Origin: Spirochaetia bacterium
GTDB taxonomy: Bacteria; Spirochaetota; Leptospiria; Turneriellales; JAOUOS01
DNA length: 64,000 bases
Direction: 5' to 3'
NCBI GenBank assembly: GCA_029880285.1
Contig: JAOUOS010000001.1
Location: 62,001 to 126,000 of the forward strand
Position numbers and translations under genes: made by a program
The notes under the pieces: model-generated
The model's input: only the letters and a program-made list of their open reading frames with translations
Databases searched by the model: none
What the model was told of the DNA's origin: nothing
Part shown: positions 1 through 8,414 of the stretch, piece after piece
Layout: the number at the start of each line of letters is the position of its first letter
Position numbering within the stretch: position 1 is the first letter of the stretch

Positions 1-1
1 A

Positions 2-247
2 CCCAAGCCAGAAGAAATGGTTAAAGTAGATTTTAACCCGCATTGGAGAAATGATATTACAATTAAAACCAGTTATGGTTCCACTCCATTGGACCATATA
101 CAGGCAATTGATTTATTGAAAAATAAACGTATTACAGTAGATGATATGATAACACATCAACTACCGCTTACTGATATACAAAATGGATTTAATATTGCCT
201 GCAATCCGTCGGGTTGTCTAAAGGTTTTAATCAAACTAGATAATTAA
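2..247 (+). CDS. Zinc-dependent alcohol dehydrogenase (MDR family), C-terminal fragment cut by window edge
   Basis: The reading frame is open from the left edge (first full codon at base 2) and ends at TAA 245-247, so only the last ~81 residues are present. The segment matches the end of medium-chain zinc dehydrogenases: a Rossmann-domain tail with HWRNDITIKTSYG, then the helix with the DDMITH and LPL..IQ.GF pattern, then the closing CLKVLI strand. This resembles the sorbitol/threonine-dehydrogenase-like branch, which oxidises secondary alcohols with NAD(P). The catalytic zinc residues lie outside the window, so substrate cannot be judged. The internal ATG at 17 is not the true start. It converges on queA across a 102-base AT-rich gap. 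Confidence 0.75.
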   Translation, partial: PKPEEMVKVDFNPHWRNDITIKTSYGSTPLDHIQAIDLLKNKRITVDDMITHQLPLTDIQNGFNIACNPSGCLKVLIKLDN

Positions 248-320
248 AGCTTCAAAACCTGTTTCGTGTAGATAAAAAAATAAATAGTTCAGGACTTCCC
301 ATAAGATACATTATGTCACA

Positions 321-340
321 TAATAATAATATTATTATTA
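321..340. repeat. 20-bp perfect AT palindrome of TAA/TTA triplets
   Basis: TAATAATAAT followed directly by its reverse complement ATTATTATTA lies between the convergent ends of the dehydrogenase and queA, and is followed by further ATT triplets up to the queA stop codon. It could fold as an all-AT hairpin and act as a weak bidirectional terminator, or be only a simple-sequence tract. Nothing else is visible in this gap. Confidence 0.5.
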
Positions 341-349
341 TCATTATTA

Positions 350-1396
350 TTATAAAATAATCATAGCATCACCATATGAATAAAATCTATATCTTTGATT
401 TATTGCGTAATCATAACATTTTCTTAGCAGTTCTGGTTTAATAAAACAAGCGGTTAACAAAAGTAAGCTAGATGCTGGAAGATGAAAGTTCGTAATTAAT
501 CCATTTACAGATTTAATTTTGTCAGGCGGGTATAAAAATAAAGTTGTTTCACCCGTTAAATCATTATCATACCTTCCGTTTGTTTTTTGATAAATTGTTT
601 CAAGAACTCTTAAAGACGAGGTACCAAGGCTAATTAATCTATTATAATTTTTTTGGGCTAAAATATGCGCTAATTTATCAGACATATGATAATATTCTTT
701 ATGTAGCGATTTTGTTGTAAAGTTTTCTTCTTTCAAAGGAGCAAAAGTACCATAACCAATATGCAAAGTAACGAACTCTATATTTATATTTTTTTTATTT
801 AATTTTTGCACAAGATTATCTGAAAAATGAAGAGCTGCTGTTGGTGCAGCAGAAGACCCAGATATTTTAGAAAAATAATTTTGATAGTATTTTTTATCTA
901 TTTTCTCTTCTTCTCTTTTCATGTAAGGCGGTATAGGCATTTGTCCTAAAGTTTCAAAAATTGTTTCGGTTAAATCGAAAGGTTCTTCAATATACAGTTC
1001 ACCCGTAGTCTTCTTGTGAACAATAAATTCTATTTTTGGATCAATTTCTGAAACTAAAATTTCGTTATTATTTAATTTTTTTCTTTTTTTAATTAGAACC
1101 TTCCAAAGATTTAAGTCCTTCATTCTTTCTAGAAAAACTGTTTCAATTCGACCGCCCTGCTTTCTTCTTAAAAAAATTCTTCTTGACTCAACTTTTGTAT
1201 TATTTGCAATAATTAAATCGCCTTCTTTTAAAATAGACTGCAAATCAAAAAAATATAAATTATCTATTTTATGATTTTTTTTATTAATATACATTAATTT
1301 GCAGTTTTCAGGTGGTTCTACAGGATATTTTGCAATTAATTCTTCTGGCAGGTTAAAATTTAGATTATTAAAAAGTTCAATATTTACTTTAGGCAT
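350..1396 (-). CDS. queA: S-adenosylmethionine:tRNA ribosyltransferase-isomerase (QueA)
   Basis: QueA transfers the ribosyl moiety of S-adenosylmethionine to 7-aminomethyl-7-deazaguanine in tRNA, making epoxyqueuosine at the wobble base of Asn, Asp, His and Tyr tRNAs in the cytoplasm. The 348 residues are full length for the family (~340-350). Recognisable blocks are LPEELIAKYP near the N-terminus, GDLIIANNTKV, GRIETVFLE, the SSAAPTAALHF motif in the middle and NFHLPASSLLLL near the C-terminus. It lies 10 bases downstream of smpB on the same strand, so the two are probably co-transcribed. No Shine-Dalgarno sequence is obvious before the ATG. Identification is secure. Confidence 0.96.
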   Translation of the reverse strand: MPKVNIELFNNLNFNLPEELIAKYPVEPPENCKLMYINKKNHKIDNLYFFDLQSILKEGDLIIANNTKVESRRIFLRRKQGGRIETVFLERMKDLNLWKVLIKKRKKLNNNEILVSEIDPKIEFIVHKKTTGELYIEEPFDLTETIFETLGQMPIPPYMKREEEKIDKKYYQNYFSKISGSSAAPTAALHFSDNLVQKLNKKNINIEFVTLHIGYGTFAPLKEENFTTKSLHKEYYHMSDKLAHILAQKNYNRLISLGTSSLRVLETIYQKTNGRYDNDLTGETTLFLYPPDKIKSVNGLITNFHLPASSLLLLTACFIKPELLRKCYDYAINQRYRFYSYGDAMIIL

Positions 1397-1406
1397 TAGA
1401 ATTTTA

Positions 1407-1856
1407 TTATCTGCTATATTGTTTCAAGTCTCTATCCATTTCTCTTTTTGTGTCTCTTTCTTTTAAGGTTTGTCTTTTATCAAATTTCTTTTTACCCTTA
1501 CCAAGACCAAGTAACACTTTCACCTTTTGTCTATCATTAAAATACATTTTTATGGGAAATAGACTTAGTCCCCTTTCTTTTAACTTAACTTTAAGTTTTT
1601 CTATTTCTCTTTTATGTAATAATAGTTTTCGTGGCCTTGTTATTTCATGGTTAAATATATTTGCTTTATCATAATGTTCTATTTTAGCATTAATTAAAAA
1701 AAGTTCATTTTTCTTAAATGCGGCATAGGAATCAGTAATGTTAATTTTTTTTTTTCGTATTGATTTTAATTCGGTACCCTGCAATACAATACCAGCCTCT
1801 AATGTATCAATAATTTCATAATTAAATCTGGCTTTTTTATTTTCTACTAATTGCAT
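1407..1856 (-). CDS. smpB: SsrA-binding protein SmpB
   Basis: SmpB binds tmRNA and delivers it to ribosomes stalled on mRNAs without a stop codon. The 149 residues match the usual length (~150). The family signatures are present: NKKARFNYEI at the N-terminus, GIVLQGTELKSIR, the LLLHKREI block, the GLSLFPIKMYF block and a basic tail KKFDKRQTLKERDTKREM that is disordered off the ribosome. It is the first gene of an smpB-queA pair. Only a few bases of leader separate a plausible promoter from its ATG. The ssrA RNA gene was not found in this window. Confidence 0.96.
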   Translation of the reverse strand: MQLVENKKARFNYEIIDTLEAGIVLQGTELKSIRKKKINITDSYAAFKKNELFLINAKIEHYDKANIFNHEITRPRKLLLHKREIEKLKVKLKERGLSLFPIKMYFNDRQKVKVLLGLGKGKKKFDKRQTLKERDTKREMDRDLKQYSR

Positions 1857-1866
1857 TTATAAGTCA

Positions 1867-1894
1867 ATTTTAAAAACCGGATTAATAAAATCAA
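1867..1894 (-). promoter_or_regulatory. Candidate sigma-70 promoter for smpB-queA
   Basis: On the minus strand TTGATT (1894-1889) is followed after 16 bases by TAAAAT (1872-1867). The ATG of smpB starts 10 bases beyond, so a transcript would have a leader of only about 4 nucleotides. AT-rich sequence makes chance matches common, so this is tentative. Confidence 0.3.
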
Positions 1895-1971
1895 GTACTT
1901 ACTTTATTTATTGACTGTTTAATAGAAATTAGGTAAGAAGTAAGACATTGAACATTAAGTATATTTAATAC

Positions 1972-2751
1972 TTAATGTATTTTCATATTTGTTTTAAAAT
2001 TATATAATTGTCTATGTACAATTTTATTTTTTTCACTATCATATAAAACAATACAAAAATTATTAAAGAAAAAATTTTGACTTCCAAAGGGTGCGTATAA
2101 TTTAGCAAATACAGTAGATTTTAATGGTTCGCTTATTATATTATAATTTTCACTTTTTATAGCGCCAAAGTTTTTGCTTTCAATGCCAGCCAATTCAAGT
2201 TGAATACCATTATTGGCATTCTTTGTAATATACTTAAAATATTCTTTTGATGTAGGGAATTCATATAGTTCTTTTTTATCCGGATCTATTTTTGTTTTAT
2301 CAATTTCTGGAATACTGTCAAAATGAAAAACTTTTACGGTATCTTTTTCAAAATCCCGTTTTCTCCACTGGGGATATCCTATCCATTTTCTATGTTTTGT
2401 TTTGGTTAAATCATCTTCATAATAACCAAGAATATACATTTTTAATTTAATTGAGCTATCCATTAAATTAATAATATTAAAAAATATTTCCATATATTCC
2501 CCGCGCCCGTCACTGGTATATCTTCTTGAAAACGAAATATTTGTTATTTCAAGCCTTTCATCTTTTTTAGATCCACCAAAGTCATAAATATCATTTTCAT
2601 TATTACTTTTCTTTGATTCTTTAGTTGATTGTATTTTAGTTTTCTGTTGTTGTTGTTGTTGTTGTTGTTGTTGAGCATATTCTGTTGTAATGCTCATTAG
2701 TATTAAAGATGTAATTATAATTTTCGATATTTGATTTATTTTTTTATTCAT
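1972..2751 (-). CDS. Secreted protein of unknown function with N-terminal poly-glutamine tract
   Basis: I do not recognise the family. The 259-residue protein starts with a typical signal peptide (basic MNKK, hydrophobic ISKIIITSLILMSITT, cleavage likely after EYA) and the predicted mature protein begins with ten consecutive glutamines. A Lys/Ser/Asn-rich linker follows, then from about residue 60 a mixed domain with ITNISFSRRYTSDGRGEYMEIFF, WIGYPQWRKRDFE and a C-terminal FGSQNFFFNNFCIVLYD stretch. This suggests a periplasmic or surface beta-rich domain. There is no lipobox cysteine. It lies 63 bases downstream of the Crp-like gene on the same strand. Confidence 0.75.
   Translation of the reverse strand: MNKKINQISKIIITSLILMSITTEYAQQQQQQQQQQKTKIQSTKESKKSNNENDIYDFGGSKKDERLEITNISFSRRYTSDGRGEYMEIFFNIINLMDSSIKLKMYILGYYEDDLTKTKHRKWIGYPQWRKRDFEKDTVKVFHFDSIPEIDKTKIDPDKKELYEFPTSKEYFKYITKNANNGIQLELAGIESKNFGAIKSENYNIISEPLKSTVFAKLYAPFGSQNFFFNNFCIVLYDSEKNKIVHRQLYNFKTNMKIH
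2644..2673 (-). repeat. CAA trinucleotide microsatellite encoding poly-Gln
   Basis: Nine CAA codons plus one CAG on the minus strand form an in-frame triplet repeat immediately after the signal-peptide coding region of the secreted unknown protein. Slippage would lengthen or shorten the glutamine tract without shifting the frame. Confidence 0.9.
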
Positions 2752-2814
2752 ATATTAAAATCGGCAAAAGATGATTCTCTCTTTAATGATAATTTATCAT
2801 ATAAATTATTTAAT

Positions 2815-3447
2815 TTATTTTCTCTTAGAATTTACTAAACGTCTTAAATCATTTAGATTATGAACCATTAATTTATCTGGATATAAATCAATTTTCCCAA
2901 TCTTGGCCCAATGTGAAACAACCTGATCAACTTTTTCGATCGGTTCGCCGCACCAATGCGAAATATCATCTAATGTTACTTTTAATACAATTTCTTTTAA
3001 CTGATCATAATTTGGTTCTTTTTCTGAAAGCATTAAAAATACATCCGCTACTTTCGACTGTATATCATCTAATAATAGTATCATTAATCGTCTTCTCGCG
3101 TCATATATTCTTCTCGCGAATATTAGTAATAACTTAAACGCCATTTGAGGCTGGCTAGTCATCAGGCTTACAAAATTTTCTCTGTTAAAATGAAGAACTT
3201 CAACCTGATCAACAGCTACAGCTGATGCTGAGCGAGGCTGTTCTTCTAAAATAGCCATTTCACCAAAGATGTCTCCCGGTTCTAAAATATCCATAGTTTT
3301 TTCTTTATCTTTGACTATTTTAGCAATTTTTACTCTTCCATTTTGAATAAGATAAAAATCATTCCCCTGTTCAAATTCACAAAAAATCATTTGGCCTGGA
3401 GAATATTCTTTACCAAATTTCTCAAATAATCCCTTTCCTTGTAACAT
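2815..3447 (-). CDS. Crp/Fnr-type cyclic-nucleotide-binding transcriptional regulator
   Basis: The 210 residues are about the size of E. coli Crp. The N-terminal ~120 residues form a cyclic-nucleotide-binding fold: YSPGQMIFCE, GDDFY-like EQGNDFYLIQNGRVKI, and an intact phosphate-binding cassette FGEMAIL..QPRSASAV with the conserved Glu and Arg that contact cAMP. A connecting helix follows, and the C-terminal ~80 residues look like a winged helix (VTLDDISHWCG, KVDQVVSHWAKIGKI). It probably regulates transcription in response to cAMP, although the DNA-binding helix is divergent. It follows the cNMP-TPR gene by 2 bases, so the two nucleotide-binding proteins are co-expressed. Confidence 0.88.
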   Translation of the reverse strand: MLQGKGLFEKFGKEYSPGQMIFCEFEQGNDFYLIQNGRVKIAKIVKDKEKTMDILEPGDIFGEMAILEEQPRSASAVAVDQVEVLHFNRENFVSLMTSQPQMAFKLLLIFARRIYDARRRLMILLLDDIQSKVADVFLMLSEKEPNYDQLKEIVLKVTLDDISHWCGEPIEKVDQVVSHWAKIGKIDLYPDKLMVHNLNDLRRLVNSKRK

Positions 3448-3449
3448 AA

Positions 3450-4754
3450 TTATCCGCCAAGCCTCTCTAATTTTTGTTTCGCACTATTTGTTATTTTATC
3501 AAGTGGTTTAATTAAAATAACTTTGTTATAAAATAATACAGCTTTTTGTTTATCGCCTTTTTTTTCATATATTTCGGCCATATAATTTAATGTTTTTTTC
3601 TTATTTTCACCGGATGGATATTTTTTTAAATACTCTGAAAATTCCTGTATTGATTCATTCATAGCATTTTTTTTAAGATAAGCCCTTCCCTTTTCAAATT
3701 GAGCTTTTTCTAAAAAACCGGCTTCTTCTTGATTGGCAAAATTTTTAATACCTAAAACCAAATTAAATTTTTCTATTGCTTTATCAAAATTATTTTGCGA
3801 AAATTGATTTAAACCCTCATAATATAATTCTGAAGCAGAGCCCGAAGTATTCATAGATGAAGAACCAAAATCTTCATCAAAGGAAGAATTACCCAAAGAA
3901 AAATCATCAGAAGGAGATCCAAAGTCACTGTTTCCACTTTCAAAAGAAGGGTCTGAAAACCCAAAATCATCAGATGCCATAGGCGTACCAAAATCATTGC
4001 TGCCCTCTAAAGGAGGTGCCGCAAAATCATCTAAAGATGATCCTCCTGAAAAATCATCTGACGTTGTTTCAAAACCTGACGCACCCATATCATCCATAGG
4101 CTCACCGGATAAATTTTCAGAAAAATCTTCAGAAATATCTTCAATATTTTCAGCATAATCCTGTCCGCTTAATATTGCTTCTAGGCTGGGCGAATTAACA
4201 GGAAAATCCTGGCCCTGATCTATATTATTTATCATTGTTCGAGCTCTTTTCTCAAGGTCGCCATCGGGATATTGCTTTAAGTACGCATTATAAGCGTATT
4301 CTGCATGCTTTTTATTACCTATTTTATAATAGTACTCGGCAACTTTCATTAATTCAATAGAAGTATCGGTTATATCATATTCTCCCAAGGTTTCTCTTAC
4401 TTTTCGATGAATCTTTCTTAATTGTGATGAAAAAACTTTAAGCATCTGCAAAACCAATCGTGGATTTTTTAAAGAGAAGGCTTCAAACAATGGAGTTTTA
4501 AATACAAGAACAGTTGAATCTGCTATAACTTGAGCTGTCTCTTCTCTGGGATAATGTCCCATTGCCGATTTAACGCCAAAAAATTCACCTCGTTTCACAT
4601 CTTCTTTATTTTCTGTTACTAAATCAAGTCCGGTAGAAATAAGTCTTATTTTACCTTCTTGTAAAACATATACCTCGTCCCCCTTTTCACCACGATCGCC
4701 TTCAAAATAAATAATTGATCCGGCTTTATATGTTCTTTTTACTGGTCCACTCAT
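3450..4754 (-). CDS. Cyclic-nucleotide-binding domain protein with TPR repeats and DDF-rich linker
   Basis: The 434-residue protein has four parts: a cNMP-binding domain (about 5-125; EGDRGEKGDEVYVLQEGKI and a cassette GEFFG..REETAQV that keeps the Arg but varies around the Glu), a short TPR-like helical pair (130-175), a ~110-residue acidic low-complexity linker rich in Asp, Ser, Gly and Phe with recurring DDF/DFG units (190-300), and a C-terminal TPR array (305-434; AIEKFNLVL, SIQEFSEYLKKYPSG, AVLFYNKVI). There is no DNA-binding domain, so it is likely a cytoplasmic scaffold that responds to cyclic nucleotide. It sits between the amidohydrolase (1 base) and the Crp-like gene (2 bases). Confidence 0.85.
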   Translation of the reverse strand: MSGPVKRTYKAGSIIYFEGDRGEKGDEVYVLQEGKIRLISTGLDLVTENKEDVKRGEFFGVKSAMGHYPREETAQVIADSTVLVFKTPLFEAFSLKNPRLVLQMLKVFSSQLRKIHRKVRETLGEYDITDTSIELMKVAEYYYKIGNKKHAEYAYNAYLKQYPDGDLEKRARTMINNIDQGQDFPVNSPSLEAILSGQDYAENIEDISEDFSENLSGEPMDDMGASGFETTSDDFSGGSSLDDFAAPPLEGSNDFGTPMASDDFGFSDPSFESGNSDFGSPSDDFSLGNSSFDEDFGSSSMNTSGSASELYYEGLNQFSQNNFDKAIEKFNLVLGIKNFANQEEAGFLEKAQFEKGRAYLKKNAMNESIQEFSEYLKKYPSGENKKKTLNYMAEIYEKKGDKQKAVLFYNKVILIKPLDKITNSAKQKLERLGG

Positions 4755-4755
4755 A

Positions 4756-5985
4756 TTAACAAGGTTCTATCGGAAGAAAATCAAATTTTTTATCAAAATT
4801 TACAGAGTTTTTTATTCTGTTAAGCAATCCTAGAACATCTCCTTCGATTATTTTTTTACTACCCGCTACCTTTATTTTTTGAAAAGGGATGTCAAGGGTT
4901 TCAAATAATGGTATAAAGTTTTCATCTGCATATTTAGGAATTCCATCTATTACTACAAGCATTATATTTTCATATTGCATAGATGTAAAAGCTTCATAAG
5001 GTTGTTTAGGGTCTCCATCAATTACAATAAAATCTGCTTTATTATTTTGCTTAAGAGAACCAATGTCGGGTCTAAAAAAAGCTCTCGACGGATTAATAGT
5101 AAGCATTTCAACTATTTTTTTTGAAGTTAATTTAGTTCCATACTTTTCAAAATAAAATTTCTTAGCAATATATATTTCTTCAAATATATTTACTGATCCC
5201 GACATAGGTGAATCAGTACCAAGACAAACATTAACATTTTTTTCAAGCAGTTTTTTTATTGGCGCGGTTGTTCCAAACATATATAAATTTGAAACGGGAC
5301 ACCATACGACATTTACTTTATTTTTATATAACAAATCAATATCTTCATCAGAAAATGCAATACCATGAATTAAAACGGTATGTTCGCTTAAAGCATCTTT
5401 TTTTTCAAGTACAGAAACTGACTTTTTAGTTTCTTCATCAAATCCCTCTGAACAATGGGTTACAAAAGGAATATTATTTTCTTTCGCTAATTGATGCTCA
5501 GATTCAATTTCTCCCCATGGCAATGCAAACGAACAAACAGCATGCGCCATTGTATATTTGTCAATTAATCGAATAGGCACATTCTTTCTAAACATTTCAC
5601 GTACAAAATGCGGAATATGATCTTGTACGCTGGTCACTCCGCTGATTAAATGCCGGTACCCACCCAGCAAATATAAATCTGTCGATTCAACCTGCTGTCT
5701 TTCTGCATATATAGGAGATGATTTTAAATCATTATCCCACATTAACCAATTTAAATAGGGTTTTCTATCGCCCACTCTGGGAAGATAAGTTCCTAGTAAA
5801 TGATCATGGCCGTCAATAATTCCCGGAAAAACAATTAGCCCGTTTAGATCAATTTGTATTCCTTTTTGGTCATGAATAGACCTTTTACCTATTTTTATTA
5901 TTTTATCCTGAGAAACAGTAAGGCTTCCTTCTTTGATAATTTCTTCTGGAGTAACTAAAGTCCCGTTAATGATTTCCCACTGCAT
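4756..5985 (-). CDS. Amidohydrolase family protein (SsnA/chlorohydrolase-like)
   Basis: This is a metal-dependent hydrolase of the amidohydrolase superfamily. It shows the N-terminal beta-sandwich ending in LIVFPGIIDGHDH, where H60 and H62 form the HxH metal pair, then THCSEG and LIHGIAFS supplying two more His ligands, and LGTDSPMSG with the catalytic Asp. The C-terminal KADFIVIDGDP returns to the sandwich domain. The order resembles the ATZ/TRZ and SsnA group of deaminases and chlorohydrolases, but nothing seen fixes the substrate. At 409 residues it is of ordinary length. It heads the tight amidohydrolase, cNMP-TPR, Crp-like run. Confidence 0.85.
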   Translation of the reverse strand: MQWEIINGTLVTPEEIIKEGSLTVSQDKIIKIGKRSIHDQKGIQIDLNGLIVFPGIIDGHDHLLGTYLPRVGDRKPYLNWLMWDNDLKSSPIYAERQQVESTDLYLLGGYRHLISGVTSVQDHIPHFVREMFRKNVPIRLIDKYTMAHAVCSFALPWGEIESEHQLAKENNIPFVTHCSEGFDEETKKSVSVLEKKDALSEHTVLIHGIAFSDEDIDLLYKNKVNVVWCPVSNLYMFGTTAPIKKLLEKNVNVCLGTDSPMSGSVNIFEEIYIAKKFYFEKYGTKLTSKKIVEMLTINPSRAFFRPDIGSLKQNNKADFIVIDGDPKQPYEAFTSMQYENIMLVVIDGIPKYADENFIPLFETLDIPFQKIKVAGSKKIIEGDVLGLLNRIKNSVNFDKKFDFLPIEPC

Positions 5986-6001
5986 TTTTTATTCCTAAAT
6001 A

Positions 6002-6616
6002 TTATAATAAAAAATCCGGATTAATTGGTTTCCCATTGTGTGATATTAAAAAAAACATATTATCTCCATTTACCTTCCCTAATATGTTTTTTCTGGTTAC
6101 AATGTCACCTTTATTAACTTGAATTTTATCTATATTTGAATACATGCTTAACCAACCTGATCCGTGGTCAACTAAAATATAAAATCCAAATCCTCTCATA
6201 TAACTTATTTTTTTAACTTTACCATTTTTTACAGGGTATACAAGTTCATTTTTTTTAACTTTATACACTATTCCATAATTTTTTATATCACTCTTTGAAT
6301 TATAATTTTTAAATAATTTATAATTTTTGACAGGTTTATTAATTGAAATTGAGTATTTTTCTTTATTTACGTCTTGGTTCAATTTATATATTTTTAACTT
6401 TTTCCCATAAAATAATTTATTTGGTTTTTTAATTGAGTTCCACCGAATAAGATCTCTAACAGAAACCTTATATCTTTTAGCTATATTCGATAAATTATCC
6501 CCATTTTTAATTTTATATATTACATAATTAGATTTTGCAAATGTAGCAGAAGCCTGATAATTTAATAGAAAAAAAATAATTAAAAATAATTTTAAAAATA
6601 TTTTATTTTTTTTCAT
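6002..6616 (-). CDS. LysM domain protein with degenerate LytM (M23-like) domain
   Basis: A signal peptide (residues 1-27, ending near ATFAKS) is followed by one LysM peptidoglycan-binding module (31-75; YKIKNGDNLSNIAKRYKVS, LIRWN) and a C-terminal LytM-like fold (110-204; LVYPVKNGKVKKI, GFGFYILVDHGSGWLSMY, VNKGDIVT). The catalytic metal ligands of M23 peptidases are missing: there is no HxxxD motif, and the HxH motif near the end is replaced by MFFLIS. It therefore probably does not cleave peptidoglycan itself, and may activate an amidase as EnvC and NlpD do. It lies 16 bases upstream of the amidohydrolase gene, same strand. Confidence 0.85.
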   Translation of the reverse strand: MKKNKIFLKLFLIIFFLLNYQASATFAKSNYVIYKIKNGDNLSNIAKRYKVSVRDLIRWNSIKKPNKLFYGKKLKIYKLNQDVNKEKYSISINKPVKNYKLFKNYNSKSDIKNYGIVYKVKKNELVYPVKNGKVKKISYMRGFGFYILVDHGSGWLSMYSNIDKIQVNKGDIVTRKNILGKVNGDNMFFLISHNGKPINPDFLL

Positions 6617-6734
6617 TTATTATATTTTCGACGCTATAATATCTAAACTAAATTTATGATTACAATGAAATTAAAAAATGTTCATAAAAAATTGTGCCTT
6701 TTCATATATAATTAAGTATACAATCATAAATTAC

Positions 6735-6742
6735 GCCGATAA
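6735..6742 (+). promoter_or_regulatory. Possible sigma-28 (FliA) -10 element
   Basis: GCCGATAA exactly matches the FliA -10 consensus. It lies 25 bases before the ATG at 6768 and downstream of the alternative ATG at 6678. A TAAG near 6713 is about three bases too far upstream for the usual spacing, so the match may be chance. Confidence 0.2.
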
Positions 6743-6767
6743 TTTATTTATAAATTATAATAATTCT

Positions 6768-8414
6768 ATGAGTAATGACGTTAATTTACTGTTATTGAAC
6801 ATCTTTAATAAAGATTTAAGCATCTTAAAAAATAATATATTTGTTGTTATAATAACAGTTATTTTATTTTTCATCCTATTAATTATTTTATTAAAATCTC
6901 ATAAAAAACAAAAAATACTAAAATCGAATTTTAATTCAAATATTCTACCAAAAAATGATTTAAATATAAATAATTTAAATATTGACTCTTTATTAAAGAA
7001 AATTCAAACAAAAAAGTTGCTTTTAAAAAAGAAAGAATACACATATGAAAGTATTTTTAATCAAAAAATTGAAAATTATATCAAGAATACTGAATTATAT
7101 AAAGAATCTTTATTTCCTTTCTTCGCGTATAATCAGGATAGTAATGATAAAGTAATTAATTTTTTTAGATATTTTCGAGAAGATATTGATAATTCTGTCT
7201 TAAATGATATGGAAGAAATTGAATCTCTTTGGCACCAGGGATATCAAAGTAATGATTTAGCATTATATCTTGTTTTTTATAAAGCTTTGAAAAGAAAGTC
7301 AGATTGGATGTCTTTCTTGTTTTATATATTAACTTATAAAAAATTAAGCATTCAAGATAGAAATTTAATTGAATTTTATTTTCAGGATATTTACAAAAAG
7401 TCTATTTCAATGGAACACCTAAAAATAAATATTAAAGAAGATTATTTTTTAGGCAGAGCTTTTAATTTCTCATATCTAATACATTCTTTAAAAGATGAAA
7501 AATGGGATATAAAAAAATATAAAACACAATTTAATTTAACATTTAATAATAAAAATATTCCATATGGTTTTTTTGAGTGTTTTGAAGAAAAGATATTAAA
7601 AATTTCTACAAAAAGAGCTCTGAATTATTTAATTAAAAACTATCCCAATGTCAAAATAAAATTATGGCAGGACACATTAAAAAAGCAGATTTTTATTTAC
7701 GGAAAATATGAATACGCCAAATTTCTTTATCCTAAAAAAGAGTTTGAAGATTTTGTTCAGGCTATAAATAATTCGTTAAATAATAATCAAATAAAAAATC
7801 TATCTTCATTTTTATTATCCAAACCCTATGGAGATATTCATAATATTGTATTATATTTAAGAAAAAAACTAACAGATGTCAATGAATTTTTTAATAAGAA
7901 TAAATCAACTGATAAATATCAAGAAACGGAAGAACTACCTAAGATTTATAATGAAGAAGTATTAAATTGGATAGAACAAATAAAACAGGGTAAAAAAGTA
8001 ACTACTAATATTCCTCTTTTTATACGATGGGCAGTATTTCTTTATTTTATTTATAAGGGAGATTTAGATTTTGCCAATCAAATTTTTAAATACATAGGTA
8101 AATATAAAAAAGACGAAAAAACTAAAATTTATTATTGTCGTTATTTAATAAAATCAGGCGAATTAGAAAAAGCTTGGAATATGATAAATGAAACCTTAGA
8201 AACAAATCCTGAAAGCTTACTTGTTTTAAATGAAGCAGCAATATATGCATTTAACTTAGAAAAGTATGATAAAGCTGAAGAAATATTTAAAAAACTAAAA
8301 TCAATTTATCCAAATCATCCTATTTCACTTTATAATGAAGCTGTTTTTTTTGAAAGGAAATCTAAAAATAAAATTAGAGAAAAATGGGAAGAATATATTA
8401 AGGTCTTAAATTAA
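6768..8414 (+). CDS. Membrane-anchored TPR protein of unknown function
   Basis: From the ATG at 6768 the protein is 548 residues. An in-frame ATG at 6678 would add 30 residues that look unlike a signal sequence, so the later start is preferred. One strong transmembrane helix (IFVVIITVILFFILLIILL, about residues 24-42) anchors a large, Lys/Asn-rich cytoplasmic region. The last ~130 residues resemble TPR helices (YIKSGELEKAWNMI, NLEKYDKAEEIFKKLK, YPNHPISLYNEAV). No enzymatic motif is visible. The gene ends 9 bases inside the convergent LarC-like gene. Confidence 0.75.
   Translation: MSNDVNLLLLNIFNKDLSILKNNIFVVIITVILFFILLIILLKSHKKQKILKSNFNSNILPKNDLNINNLNIDSLLKKIQTKKLLLKKKEYTYESIFNQKIENYIKNTELYKESLFPFFAYNQDSNDKVINFFRYFREDIDNSVLNDMEEIESLWHQGYQSNDLALYLVFYKALKRKSDWMSFLFYILTYKKLSIQDRNLIEFYFQDIYKKSISMEHLKINIKEDYFLGRAFNFSYLIHSLKDEKWDIKKYKTQFNLTFNNKNIPYGFFECFEEKILKISTKRALNYLIKNYPNVKIKLWQDTLKKQIFIYGKYEYAKFLYPKKEFEDFVQAINNSLNNNQIKNLSSFLLSKPYGDIHNIVLYLRKKLTDVNEFFNKNKSTDKYQETEELPKIYNEEVLNWIEQIKQGKKVTTNIPLFIRWAVFLYFIYKGDLDFANQIFKYIGKYKKDEKTKIYYCRYLIKSGELEKAWNMINETLETNPESLLVLNEAAIYAFNLEKYDKAEEIFKKLKSIYPNHPISLYNEAVFFERKSKNKIREKWEEYIKVLN

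Noticed and set aside
321..358. ATT/AAT repeats as a CRISPR-like array
   Set aside because: No spaced, conserved repeat units; only simple triplet sequence and a palindrome.
2644..2673. CAA repeat as an on/off phase-variation switch
   Set aside because: The repeat unit is three bases and in frame, so slippage cannot shift the frame.
6678..6767. Upstream start of the TPR membrane protein
   Set aside because: The 30 extra residues look unlike a signal peptide and lie upstream of a possible -10 element; the ATG at 6768 gives a simpler N-terminus.
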